Positions 8,340 through 16,916 are shown, counted from the stretch's first letter. The stretch: 64,000 nucleotides of DNA from Novosphingobium malaysiense (GCF_000802225.1 NZ_JTDI01000002.1:392501-456500), one strand, 5' to 3'. Program-made: numbers and translations. The notes: generated by a model from the letters alone, not told the origin.

Positions 8340-9761
8340 TCAGGCCGGGTTCCAGCCGATGATCGCCTTGGTTTCGAGATATTCCTCGAAGCCGTAATCG
8401 CCCCATTCGCGCCCGTTGCCCGAGCGCTTGTAGCCGCCGAAGGGGGCGGTGAAATCGAAGCCGCCGTTGATCCAGATAGCGCCGGTGCGCATCTTGCGCG
8501 ACAACTCGCGGCACGCCTCCAGATCCTGGCCCGACACGTAGCCGCCCAGACCGAACATGGAATCGTTGGCGATCTCGATGGCGTGGTCCAGATCGTCGTA
8601 GCCGATGATCACGAGGACCGGACCGAAGATCTCCTCGCGCGCAATGACCATGTCGTTGGTGCCGACGAAGACGGTCGGCTTCACGTACCAGCCCTTGTCC
8701 AGACCTTCGGGGCGGCCCGCGCCGCCCGCGATCAGCTCGGCGCCTTCTTCAAGCCCCTTCTCGATGTACTGCTGGATGATGTTGTACTGGCTCTTCGAGA
8801 CGACCGGGCCCATTGCGAAGTTGCCGTTCGGATCGCCCACGGTGACGCCGTTGGCGGCTTCCGCGGCGACCTTCTTCACTTCCTCCATGCGCGAACTGGG
8901 CACCAGCAGGCGCGAACCGGCCGAGCAGGTCTGGCCGGAATTGCCCATCATCCCGGCCGTTGCGGCTGCCACGTGATCGGCCATCGCGCCATCGTCGAGG
9001 ACGATCCACGGGCTCTTGCCGCCCAGTTCCAGGCCGACGCGCTTCACGGTGTCGGCCGCGTCCTTCTGGATCTGCACGCCCACCGGTTCCGAGCCGGTGA
9101 AGGAGATCATGTCGATGTCCTCGTGCTTGGACATGGCGGTGCCGATCTCGCTGCCCTTGCCCTGCACCATGTTGAATACGCCCGCCGGTACGCCCGAATC
9201 GTGAAGGATTTCAGCCAGGATCTGGGCTGAGAACGGAGCGAGTTGCGGCGGCTTGAGGATCATCGTGCACCCAGTGGCGAGCGCCGGGAAGATCTTCACG
9301 CAGGTCTGGTTCATCGGCCAGTTCCACGGCGTGATCAGGCCGCAAACGCCGATCGGTTCCTTGCGGATCAGCGTGACGCCGCGCTCTTCCTCGAACTTGA
9401 AGGTTTTGAGCACTTCGATCGCGGTGTTGAGGTGCCCGCTGCCGAGCATGGTGTGGAAACCGCAGGCGAGCGGACGCGGCGCGCCCATCTCTTCCATGAT
9501 CGCCTCGCCCAGCTCCTGTTCGCGCTTGCTGTATTCGGCCTGGATATTCTGGAGAAGCTCCAGCCGTTCCTTGATCGAAGCCTGCGAGTAGCTGGCAAAT
9601 GCCTTGCGAGCTGCAGCAACGGCCTTGTCGACGTCCGCCGGGGAGCCGAGCGAAATATGGCCCGAAACTTCCTCTGTTGCCGAGTTGATGACTTCCGCCG
9701 TCCGCGGAGCGGAAGGTTCGACCCACCGGCCGTCGATATAGAACTGGGTGTAGTTGCGCAT
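8340..9761 (-). CDS. NAD(P)-dependent aldehyde dehydrogenase
   Basis: Oxidises an aldehyde to its carboxylic acid. The 473-residue protein has the ALDH signatures: general-base Glu in LELGGKS (E245), nucleophile Cys in SGQTCSAGSR (C279), and the nucleotide-binding TPWNWP and FTGSEPVG segments. The start MRNYTQFYIDG is preceded by GGGAGCAGGAC; an in-frame GTG at 9809 is less likely. It is downstream of, and on the same strand as, the TPP-enzyme and CoA-transferase genes, but a hairpin at 9800-9832 separates it from the TPP gene, so it may have its own promoter. It could oxidise the aldehyde released by the TPP enzyme. Confidence 0.92.
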   Translation of the reverse strand: MRNYTQFYIDGRWVEPSAPRTAEVINSATEEVSGHISLGSPADVDKAVAAARKAFASYSQASIKERLELLQNIQAEYSKREQELGEAIMEEMGAPRPLACGFHTMLGSGHLNTAIEVLKTFKFEEERGVTLIRKEPIGVCGLITPWNWPMNQTCVKIFPALATGCTMILKPPQLAPFSAQILAEILHDSGVPAGVFNMVQGKGSEIGTAMSKHEDIDMISFTGSEPVGVQIQKDAADTVKRVGLELGGKSPWIVLDDGAMADHVAAATAGMMGNSGQTCSAGSRLLVPSSRMEEVKKVAAEAANGVTVGDPNGNFAMGPVVSKSQYNIIQQYIEKGLEEGAELIAGGAGRPEGLDKGWYVKPTVFVGTNDMVIAREEIFGPVLVIIGYDDLDHAIEIANDSMFGLGGYVSGQDLEACRELSRKMRTGAIWINGGFDFTAPFGGYKRSGNGREWGDYGFEEYLETKAIIGWNPA

Positions 9762-9799
9762 GTCCTGCTCCCAATATTTCTGCAGGGGTTTCAAAACCA

Positions 9800-9832
9800 A
9801 TGCCCGCACTGCGTTCCGGGCAGTACGGGCAT
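9800..9832 (-). terminator. Hairpin between the TPP-enzyme and aldehyde dehydrogenase genes
   Basis: Two 13-base arms (9800-9812 and 9820-9832) pair with one mismatch around a 7-base loop. On the minus strand the stem is followed by TGGTTTTG. This is a terminator or attenuator candidate for the TPP gene ending at 9911. The 16-base-spaced direct repeat TGTACCGG (9862-9869, 9878-9885) is in the same gap. Confidence 0.5.
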
Positions 9833-9910
9833 CGTCATCCTATCGGGGTAGAGCCCGGCTGTGTACCGGGTTTCCGCTGTACCGGAACCTGTGGCTTCCG
9901 GACTCGGCCA

Positions 9911-11686
9911 TTACTGCGTGCCTTCGGCGTACCAGGTACGGAACTCGCTGTACTGGGGCTTGTCCTCGGCATTGGCGACCGGGTCGATCTTCACGTGGAT
10001 CACGGTCGGACCGCCGCGTTCGTAGGCCTTCCTGATGGCCGGGCCGATGTCGGCAGCGTCGGTGATGTAATCACCGTGCGCACCGAAGCCTTCCGCGATC
10101 TTGTCGAAGCGCACCTTGTCGGACCAGTGGACGCCGGCCTCGTTGGTGCCGGTGCCGAAGGTCGAGCGGTAGATGCCGACCTCGAGACCCCACTGGAAGT
10201 CGACGCCGACGACGCAGACCAGCGGCAGGTTCTTGCGGACCGCAACTTCCAGCTCGCCGATGTGGAACAGGAACGAGGAGTCGGAGGTCACCAGCATACC
10301 TGGGCGCACCTTGCCGGTTGCGGCCTGGTCGGCGAGCATGGCGCCGGTCGCATAGGGCAGGCCGGTGCCGATGTGGCCGTAGTTCTGGTTCCAGATCACG
10401 TCGTGCGGCTTGGCCTGGTTGTAGGTCCAGGTGTAGATCACCGTGGCGCCGCCGTCGCGGATCATGATGCCGTCCTTCGGGAAGGCCTTGGTCGCTTCGA
10501 CCACGAAACGGGCGGTGTTCATCGCCACGTTGCCGGTGCCGTCGTCGCGGGTCTGCGATTCCTCGTCGAGATCCTTTATCTGCTGGGCATCGCCCTTGAT
10601 GAATTCCTCGAGGCGCGGGTGGCCCGGCAGGGTCTTGCCTTCCAGCGCGCGCACGAGCTGCGGCACGACGGCGCGCAGGTCGCCGACCAGCGGGCAGTCG
10701 ATCTCGCGGTTGACGCCGATCGCGGTCGGATCCTGCTGGACGTAGATCCACTTGCGGTTGGCTTCGTTGTCCACCCAGTGGCGCCAGCGGCCGTAGTGGC
10801 TCGGCTCGCCCAGCTCGGTGCCGAGCGCGATGCACAGGTCGCTTTCGACCACGGCATCGATGGACACTTCGGAGAAACCGTAAGGGAAGGTGCGGTCCTC
10901 GATACCCTCGATGAACGCGGTGCCGCCCGAGGTCTGGATGACCGGAGCGCCGATCTTGAGTGCGAGCTCCTTGACGGCCGCGCCCGACTTGCTGGTGTAG
11001 ACGGCGTGACCGGCAAGGATGATCGGGTTCTTTGCCTTGGCGATCATCTCGGCGGCCTCGGCCACCCGATCACCGTCCGCACCCTGCATGGTCAGGCGAT
11101 AGCGGTGCGGCGGCAGGGCCTCGGGAACGTCCAGCTCTTCCAGCACGGTGTGGTGCGGATATTCGATGTAGGACGGGCCGGGCGTGCCCGACATGGAAAC
11201 GCGGATCGCCTCGCGGATGATCTCGTCGGTCTGGTCGGCATATTCGATCGAAGCCGAATACTTGACCGAATCCTCGATCATCGGTTCCTGGCGCACGAAC
11301 TGGATGCGACCACGGCGCACGCGGCGCTCGGTGATGCGGGCGCGCTGGCCGCCCATGAAAATCACCGGCGAGTTCTCGACCTTGCAGCACTGGATCGCGG
11401 GCATCATGTTCGCCATGCCCGGCCCAAGCGTACCGATGGCGAGCGCGGGCTTGCCGGTGATGCGCGTGGCGGCTTCGGCCATGAAGCCTGCGGCCGCTTC
11501 GTGGTGCGGCGACACGACGGTCCAGCCGCGGCGCTCGGCCTCGAGGAAGAGGTGCACGAAGTTGGGATCGGGGATGCCGAAAAGCGTCTTGATGCCTTCA
11601 GCCTCGAACAGGTCGAGGATGCGCTTGTAGACGGGCACGCCCTTGGGCTTGGCGGTCGGGTCTGCCGGGGTATCGTCTGCGTACAT
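9911..11686 (-). CDS. Thiamine-diphosphate-dependent lyase/decarboxylase-like enzyme
   Basis: A 591-residue member of the acetolactate synthase / oxalyl-CoA decarboxylase / 2-hydroxyacyl-CoA lyase superfamily. The N-terminal Pyr domain has the cofactor-activating Glu in SPHHEAAAGFMAEAA (E63) and GTLGPG. The C-terminal PP domain keeps HIGELEVAVRKNLP, but the usual GDG...NN motif reads SDS (468-470) and VD (D496). The D469-D496 spacing of 27 matches the normal Asp-Asn metal-ligand spacing. AAAGG precedes the start. The family III CoA-transferase upstream and aldehyde dehydrogenase downstream suggest a CoA-thioester substrate cleaved to aldehyde plus formyl-CoA; this is inference. It could also be a plain 2-oxoacid decarboxylase. 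Confidence 0.82.
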   Translation of the reverse strand: MYADDTPADPTAKPKGVPVYKRILDLFEAEGIKTLFGIPDPNFVHLFLEAERRGWTVVSPHHEAAAGFMAEAATRITGKPALAIGTLGPGMANMMPAIQCCKVENSPVIFMGGQRARITERRVRRGRIQFVRQEPMIEDSVKYSASIEYADQTDEIIREAIRVSMSGTPGPSYIEYPHHTVLEELDVPEALPPHRYRLTMQGADGDRVAEAAEMIAKAKNPIILAGHAVYTSKSGAAVKELALKIGAPVIQTSGGTAFIEGIEDRTFPYGFSEVSIDAVVESDLCIALGTELGEPSHYGRWRHWVDNEANRKWIYVQQDPTAIGVNREIDCPLVGDLRAVVPQLVRALEGKTLPGHPRLEEFIKGDAQQIKDLDEESQTRDDGTGNVAMNTARFVVEATKAFPKDGIMIRDGGATVIYTWTYNQAKPHDVIWNQNYGHIGTGLPYATGAMLADQAATGKVRPGMLVTSDSSFLFHIGELEVAVRKNLPLVCVVGVDFQWGLEVGIYRSTFGTGTNEAGVHWSDKVRFDKIAEGFGAHGDYITDAADIGPAIRKAYERGGPTVIHVKIDPVANAEDKPQYSEFRTWYAEGTQ

Positions 11687-11874
11687 AGGGTTGCCTTTCT
11701 TCGATCTCGATCCGGTTCAAATCGCGTAAGTTTCATTGACGGCTCCGGACAGCGGACGTGCTGTTGCCGAAGCGGACCGTGCGGGTGGATTTCAGTCACT
11801 CTCCCAAGGCGTGATCGCGATACGCGCTTTGCAGGAATGACTAAGCTCTCTTTTGCTCAAATCAACACTGCTGT

Positions 11875-13092
11875 TCATTTGGAGGCATGTGCGTCCTCAG
11901 CAATCGCCTCGGCGTTCTCCTCCAGTTCGGCCAGCACTTCCGCATTGTCCTCGCCCAGCATCGGGGCGGGGCCGTGGACCTTGCCTGGCGTGGCCGAGAA
12001 CCAGGTCGGCACGCCCGGGAATCGCACGGGCCCTTGCGCGGTCTCCACATCCTCGAAGAAGCCGATGGCGTTGAGCTGATCGTTGTCGAACAGGTCGTCG
12101 GTCGAGCGCAGCGGCGCGCAGGGAATGTGCAGAGCCTGCAGCGTGTCGAGCCATTCCTGCGTCGTCCGGGTGAGAAAGGTTTCGCCCAGCAGCCCGTAGA
12201 CGCGGCCGATCTGCTTCGCGCGTTTCTCCAGCGTGGAGAACTCGTCGCTCGCCCACTCGGGCTGGATCGCTTCCATGAAGGCGTTCCAGTGCTTGTCGTT
12301 GTAGACGAGCGCGGCGACGTAGCCGTCCCTGGTCTTGTAGGGGCGGCGGTTCTTCTCGACGGCGCGGTGATAGTGCGCGGGCGTTGTCGGAGGCGAGAAC
12401 ATCGCGCCATTGGCGTGCTCGACCAGCATGAACGAGGACATCGCTTCGAACATGGTGACTTCCACTTCCTGGCCTTCGCCGGTCCGCTCGCGGTGAAAGA
12501 GCGCCATCATTGTGGCGTAGAGCGCGTGGAGGCCGGCGACCTTGTCGGCCATGATCGTGGCGACGTAGCCGGGTTCGCCGTTCATCAGGCCCTGCACATA
12601 GGGAATGCCGCATTCGGCCTGAATGGTGTCGTCGTAGGCGGGCTTGTCGCCCTCGGGCCCGCGACGCGAATAGCCGTAGCAGTTGGTATAGACGATGTCG
12701 GGGCGCAGCGCGCGCACCGACTCGTAGTCGAAGCCCAGCTTCCTTATCGCGCTGCCGCGCATCGAATGGATGAAGACGTCGGCGGTGGCGATCAGCTTTT
12801 GCAGCGTCTGCTTGTCCTGCTCCTGTCGCAGGTCCAGCATGACGCCGCGCTTGCCGCGGTTCACGTTGACGTAGATGCCGCCCATGCCTGGAACCGGGCC
12901 TTCGGTGATCCAGCGGGTGTTGTCGCCTGCGGGCGGCTCGACCTTGATGACCTCGGCGCCCATGTCGGCCATGATCTGCGTGGCATAGGGACCGAACACG
13001 ACGCTGGTGAGGTCGATCACGCGAATCCCGGCCAGCGGGCCGCTGCGCGCCGACGCGCCTGCCGGTGATGGGGATCGTGCCTCTTCAGCCAT
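11875..13092 (-). CDS. Family III CoA-transferase (CaiB/BaiF, formyl-CoA transferase-like)
   Basis: Transfers CoA between acyl-CoA and a free acid. The 405-residue protein opens with a Ser/Pro/Ala-rich tail and then GPLAGIRVIDLTSVVFGPYATQIMADMGAEVIKVEPP, the standard family start, and has the catalytic Asp in KPAYDDTIQAECG (D154). It is the first gene of a minus-strand run with the TPP enzyme (188-base gap) and ALDH, and is divergent from the acyl-CoA dehydrogenase. In known oxalate and 2-hydroxyacid pathways the same pairing of a family III transferase with a TPP lyase recycles formyl-CoA. The real donor and acceptor here are unknown. Confidence 0.9.
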   Translation of the reverse strand: MAEEARSPSPAGASARSGPLAGIRVIDLTSVVFGPYATQIMADMGAEVIKVEPPAGDNTRWITEGPVPGMGGIYVNVNRGKRGVMLDLRQEQDKQTLQKLIATADVFIHSMRGSAIRKLGFDYESVRALRPDIVYTNCYGYSRRGPEGDKPAYDDTIQAECGIPYVQGLMNGEPGYVATIMADKVAGLHALYATMMALFHRERTGEGQEVEVTMFEAMSSFMLVEHANGAMFSPPTTPAHYHRAVEKNRRPYKTRDGYVAALVYNDKHWNAFMEAIQPEWASDEFSTLEKRAKQIGRVYGLLGETFLTRTTQEWLDTLQALHIPCAPLRSTDDLFDNDQLNAIGFFEDVETAQGPVRFPGVPTWFSATPGKVHGPAPMLGEDNAEVLAELEENAEAIAEDAHASK

Positions 13093-13175
13093 GTCGCTCT
13101 CCGTTAACTTGCGAGTCTGATAGCGCAGCCTTGCAGGCAGGTCTATGCGTATTTTCGTTCAGTGAACCGATATCA

Positions 13176-13193
13176 GCACAAAATCGGTTGTGC
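13176..13193. promoter_or_regulatory. Palindrome GCACAA-N6-TTGTGC in the divergent promoter region
   Basis: A perfect 6-bp inverted repeat with 6-base spacer between the divergent CoA-transferase and acyl-CoA dehydrogenase genes; candidate operator for both. It overlaps a second inverted repeat, AACCGAT/ATCGGTT. The word TTGTGCAGTGC at 13188-13198 recurs exactly in the phasin promoter (32472-32482). Confidence 0.4.
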
Positions 13194-13297
13194 AGTGCGC
13201 CTTGCGCTGCTAATTCCCGTCCACGCTCAAACCGAAGCGAAACCGGGAAGGTCCGCGCCCGCCGCGCGGCGCCTGTGCAGAGGAAAGGCCGAGTTCC

Positions 13298-14464
13298 GTG
13301 GATTTCTCACTCAACGAAGACCAGCAGAATATTCGCGAAGCTGTCCTGAAGCACTGCTCGCAGTTCTCCGACGAGTACTGGCTGGAAAAGGATCGCAGCG
13401 GCGAATTCCCGTTCGAATTCCACATGGCGATGGCGGAGGCCGGCTGGCTCGGCGTGGCCATGCCCGAATCGGTCGGCGGTGCCGGGCTCGGCATTACCGA
13501 AGCGGCGGTCATGATGCAGGCGGTGGCCGAGAGTGGCGGCGGCATGACTGCGGCCTCGGCGATCCACGGACCGGTCTTCGGGCTTGAGCCGGTGATCCTG
13601 TTCGGCACCGAGCAGCAGCAGCAGCGCATGATCCCGCCGATCCTGTCGGGCGAGGAGAAGATGTGCTTTGCCGTGACCGAGCCCAACACCGGTCTCGACA
13701 CCACCAGCCTCAAGACCCGCGCCGACAAGGTCGAGGGTGGCTATAAGGTCAACGGCGAGAAGATCTGGATCACCAATGCGCACGTGGCGGACAAGATGCT
13801 GCTCATCGCGCGCACCACGCCGCTCGATCAGGTGAAGCGCAAGACCGAGGGCCTGACACTGTTCTATACCAAGCTCGACCGCGAGCACATCGAGCACCAG
13901 TTGATCCCGAAGATGGGCCGCCACGCGGTGGGCTCGAACATGCTGTTTATCACCGACCTGTTCATTCCCGAGGAAGACCGCATCGGCGAGGAGGGGCAGG
14001 GCTTCAAGATCCTGCTGCAAGGCCTCAATCCCGAACGCGTGCTGCTCGGCGCCGAGGCGACCGGTCTGGGGCGCGTCGCGATCCAGAAGGCCGCGCGCTA
14101 TGCCCGCGAACGCGTCGTGTTCGGCCGCCCGATCGGCCAGAACCAGGGCATCCAGCACCCGCTGGCCAAGGCATGGATGCAGGTCGAGGCCGCGAGCCTC
14201 ATGGTCCTCAAGGCCGCCACGCTTTTCGACAAGGGCGAGGATTGCGGCGCCGAGGCCAACTCCGCCAAGTTCCTTGCGGCAGAGGCCGGATACGAAGCCT
14301 GCCAGACGGCGGTCATGTCGATGGGCGGCATGGGCTATGCCCAGGAGTACCACGTCGAGCGCTATCTGCGCGAAGTGATGATCCCGCGCATCGCCCCGGT
14401 CAGCCCGCACCAGATCATGAACTACATCGCCGAGCGCGTGCTGGAACTGCCGAAAAGCTATTGA
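13298..14464 (+). CDS. Acyl-CoA dehydrogenase
   Basis: FAD enzyme that introduces a trans-2,3 double bond into an acyl-CoA. The 388-residue protein starts at a GTG (MDFSLNEDQQNIREAV) with AGGAAAGG upstream. It keeps CFAVTEPNTGLDTTSL (substrate/FAD region), VFGRPIGQNQGIQHPLA and GGMGYAQEYHVERYLRE. The C-terminal position that holds the catalytic Glu in short- and medium-chain members reads IAPVSPHQI and has none. A Glu in NPERVLLG (E246) fits the alternative base position of isovaleryl- and long-chain-type enzymes. It heads a plus-strand group with CitE-like, acetyl-CoA hydrolase-like and enoyl-CoA hydratase genes, though a repeat intervenes. Confidence 0.92.
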   Translation: MDFSLNEDQQNIREAVLKHCSQFSDEYWLEKDRSGEFPFEFHMAMAEAGWLGVAMPESVGGAGLGITEAAVMMQAVAESGGGMTAASAIHGPVFGLEPVILFGTEQQQQRMIPPILSGEEKMCFAVTEPNTGLDTTSLKTRADKVEGGYKVNGEKIWITNAHVADKMLLIARTTPLDQVKRKTEGLTLFYTKLDREHIEHQLIPKMGRHAVGSNMLFITDLFIPEEDRIGEEGQGFKILLQGLNPERVLLGAEATGLGRVAIQKAARYARERVVFGRPIGQNQGIQHPLAKAWMQVEAASLMVLKAATLFDKGEDCGAEANSAKFLAAEAGYEACQTAVMSMGGMGYAQEYHVERYLREVMIPRIAPVSPHQIMNYIAERVLELPKSY

Positions 14465-14471
14465 ACAAGGC

Positions 14472-14552
14472 CGTCATCCCGGCGAAGGCCGGGATCGCTC
14501 TCGGCAACGCGCGGCCTGGCTGCCCGCGATCCCGGCCTTCGCTGGGATGACG
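14472..14552. repeat. REP-like palindromic repeat, copy 1
   Basis: Two 27-base arms (14472-14498 and 14526-14552) are inverted copies with one mismatch, separated by 27 bases. The arm begins CGTCATCCCGGCGAAGGC, a widespread intergenic repeat type in alphaproteobacteria. It sits between the acyl-CoA dehydrogenase and CitE-like genes and could fold in mRNA. Confidence 0.85.
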
Positions 14553-14565
14553 TGAAAGGAAGAGG

Positions 14566-15456
14566 ATGCCCATCCAGCACGAACCCATCTCCGCCCGCTC
14601 CTGGCTCTTCGCGCCGGGCGACAGCGAAAAGAAGATGACCAAGGCGATGGAGGGCGAGGCCGACATCGTCCTTATCGACCTCGAAGACGCGGTCGCCATC
14701 GACAACAAGGCCAATGCCCGGCCAATGGTGCACGATTTCATCAAGGCCAACCCTCAGCAGCGCCACCGCCTGTGGGTGCGCGTGAACCCGCTCGACGGGC
14801 CTTACACGCTGCTCGATCTGGCGGCCGTGATGCCTGCGCATCCGGGCGGGATCATGCTGCCCAAGGTCTACGGCCGGCAGGACGTGGAGACGCTCGACAA
14901 GTATCTGGAGGCGTTCGAGGTCGCCAACGGCATCGAGCAGGGCTCCACCCCGCTGATCGTGCTGATGACCGAAACCGCCGAGGCCATGTTCCACTGGGGC
15001 GACTACAAGGGCTGCCCGCGCGTGGTTGCACTGACCTGGGGCGCGGAGGATCTGGCGGATTCGATCGGCGCCTCGTCCAACCGCAATCCGGACGGGTCCT
15101 ATTCCTTCACCTATGAAATGGCGCGCAGCTTCTGCGTGATGGGCGCGGCGACGGCGGGCGTGACCGCGATCGAGACGATCAGCGCCGACTTCCGCGATCT
15201 CGATGCGCTCAAGGCCCGCGCCGAGAAGGTCCGTCGCGACGGTTATGGCGGCATGCTGGCGATCCACCCGGCGCAGATCCCCGTGATCAACGCCGCCTTC
15301 ACGCCCACCGACGAGGAAATCGCCGAAGCGCAGGAAATCGTCGACGTCTTCGCCGCGAACCCCGGCGTGGGCGCGATTGGCTGGAAGGGCGGCATGCTCG
15401 ATCGCCCCTACCTCGCGCGTGCCGAGCGACTGCTGAAGCAGGCAGGCAAGCTGTGA
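14566..15456 (+). CDS. HpcH/HpaI aldolase-family (CitE-like) acyl-CoA lyase
   Basis: A 296-residue TIM-barrel protein of the citrate lyase beta/malyl-CoA lyase group, which cleaves or forms 3-hydroxyacyl-CoAs with a divalent metal. Family features are RSWLFAPGDSEKKMTKA at the start, the metal-site region DIVLIDLEDAV, VRVNPLDGP, and GGMLAIHPAQIPVINAAF near the end. AAAGGAAGAGG precedes the ATG. The gene overlaps the next one by four bases (GTGA), so the two proteins are probably made together. Substrate unassigned. A paralogue of similar length is at 39501-40436. Confidence 0.88.
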   Translation: MPIQHEPISARSWLFAPGDSEKKMTKAMEGEADIVLIDLEDAVAIDNKANARPMVHDFIKANPQQRHRLWVRVNPLDGPYTLLDLAAVMPAHPGGIMLPKVYGRQDVETLDKYLEAFEVANGIEQGSTPLIVLMTETAEAMFHWGDYKGCPRVVALTWGAEDLADSIGASSNRNPDGSYSFTYEMARSFCVMGAATAGVTAIETISADFRDLDALKARAEKVRRDGYGGMLAIHPAQIPVINAAFTPTDEEIAEAQEIVDVFAANPGVGAIGWKGGMLDRPYLARAERLLKQAGKL

Positions 15457-16724
15457 CCGACGTCGTCACCCCTGAGGCGCTGGACCTTTCCAAGTACCTC
15501 AAGCCTGGGGACCGCGTGGTCTTCGGTCAGGCCTGCGGCGAGCCAACCACGCTGGTGGAAGCGTTGATCGCGCAAGGGCCGGCCATCGGCGACCTCGGCG
15601 CATTCATCGCCACCAGCTTTTCGGGCCTGTTTACGCCGGAAACCGCGAGTGCATTCCGCCTGTCCAGCATGGGCGCGATCGGCGCGCTGCGTTCAATGAC
15701 CAAGGCCAACCTGCTCGACGTGATCCCCGTTCACGTCAGCCAGGTCGCGCCACTGATCGAATGGGGCGTGATGCCCTGCGACGTGGCGATGATCCAGGTC
15801 AGCCCGGCGGATGCCGAGGGCAATCACTCCTGCGGCCTCATCTCCGACTATGTGCGCGCGGCGGTGGACAAGGCGCGCGTGGTGATCGCCGAAGTCAACG
15901 AACAGGTCCCTTATGTGCCGGGCGAACTGATCCCCGGCAGCGCTATCGACGTGGCGGTGACAGTCAGCCGTACCCCGGTCGAAGTCGCGCCCGCCAAGAT
16001 CGGCCCCACCGACGAGGCCATCGCGAAGTTCTGCGCCGAATACATCGGCGACGGCTCGGTGATCCAGACCGGCGTCGGCGCGGTGCCCGATGCGATCCTG
16101 CGCCTGCTGCACGACCGCAAGGATCTGGGCGTGCACTCGGGGATGCTGGGCGACGGTCTCGTCGAACTGGCCGAGGCGGGCGTGATGACCAATGCCCGCA
16201 AGGAGATCGACACCGGCGTTTCGATCAATGGCGCGCTGATCGGCACCAAGCGGCTCTACGACTGGGCGCACAACAATCCGTCGATCCGCATGACGCCCAC
16301 CAGCTACACCCACGATGCCGGCGTGCTGGGCAAGCTCTCGCGCCTCGTCACGATCAACTCGGCGGTCGAGGTCGATCTCACCGGGCAGGTCAATGCCGAG
16401 CAGGTGGGCAATGCCTATGTCGGCGGGACCGGCGGCCAGGTGGACTTCGTGCGCGCCGGCGCGCGTTCGCCGGGCGGCGCTTCGCTGATGGTGCTGGGCG
16501 CGACGGCGAAGGGCGGCACGCTGAGCAAGATCGTGCCGAAGCTGGGCGGTCCCGTTACCTCTGCGCGCACCGAAGTCGACGTCGTCGTTACCGAATTTGG
16601 TGCGGCAGAGCTCAAGGGCCAGTCGCTGGCCGAGCGCGCGCGGCGTCTCGTCGCCATTGCGCACCCGGACTTCCGCGAGGAACTGGACCGCACGGCCCAC
16701 GAAGTCGCCAAGCGCGGGTTCTAG
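15453..16724 (+). CDS. Acetyl-CoA hydrolase/transferase family protein lacking the canonical catalytic Glu
   Basis: A 423-residue member of the family that includes 4-hydroxybutyrate CoA-transferase. It starts with GTG inside the end of the CitE-like gene. Conserved parts include VSPADAEGNHSCGLISDY, GSVIQTGVGAVPDAIL, and MTNARKEIDTGVSINGALIGTKRLY. In characterised transferases of this family the region after GVH(S/T) carries a Glu that forms the enzyme-CoA thioester. Here it reads GVHSGMLGDG, with Gly (codon GGG) at residue 230. Fold membership is clear, but transferase chemistry by the usual ping-pong route is doubtful. It may be a hydrolase or belong to a distinct subfamily. Confidence 0.85.
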   Translation: MTDVVTPEALDLSKYLKPGDRVVFGQACGEPTTLVEALIAQGPAIGDLGAFIATSFSGLFTPETASAFRLSSMGAIGALRSMTKANLLDVIPVHVSQVAPLIEWGVMPCDVAMIQVSPADAEGNHSCGLISDYVRAAVDKARVVIAEVNEQVPYVPGELIPGSAIDVAVTVSRTPVEVAPAKIGPTDEAIAKFCAEYIGDGSVIQTGVGAVPDAILRLLHDRKDLGVHSGMLGDGLVELAEAGVMTNARKEIDTGVSINGALIGTKRLYDWAHNNPSIRMTPTSYTHDAGVLGKLSRLVTINSAVEVDLTGQVNAEQVGNAYVGGTGGQVDFVRAGARSPGGASLMVLGATAKGGTLSKIVPKLGGPVTSARTEVDVVVTEFGAAELKGQSLAERARRLVAIAHPDFREELDRTAHEVAKRGF

Positions 16725-16757
16725 TATGATGGAACCGAAGTTCATCTCCCTTTCCCT

Positions 16758-16844
16758 CGTCATCCCCGCGCAGGCGGGGATCCCGCTTATTGTGGCGTGA
16801 CGTAAGAAAAAGGGAGCGGGGCCCCCGCCTTCGCGGGGGCGACG
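16758..16844. repeat. REP-like palindromic repeat, copy 2
   Basis: Two imperfect 30-base inverted arms (16758-16787 and 16815-16844; 25 of 30 positions match) around a 27-base centre. They start with CGTCATCCCC and CGTCGCCCCC when read inward and are related to copy 1 at 14472-14552. They fill the gap between the acetyl-CoA hydrolase-like and enoyl-CoA hydratase genes. Confidence 0.8.
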
Positions 16845-16882
16845 AATATTGGGTGAGCTTTAGTTGCGGGTGGATAGATATC

Positions 16883-16903
16883 CCTCCCCCATTGAGGGGG
16901 AGG
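16883..16903 (+). promoter_or_regulatory. Small hairpin just upstream of the enoyl-CoA hydratase ribosome binding site
   Basis: CCTCCCCC and GGGGGAGG form an 8-bp stem with a 5-base loop, ending a few bases before the real Shine-Dalgarno GGGAGGA. The left arm could also pair with that GGGAGG, so the element could affect translation of the gene at 16917. Confidence 0.4.
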
Positions 16904-16916
16904 CAGGGAGGAATGA

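Noticed and set aside
9800..12079. Very long plus-strand frame across the TPP and CoA-transferase genes
   Set aside because: It covers two recognised minus genes and their gap. Composition is typical of a GC-skewed shadow frame.
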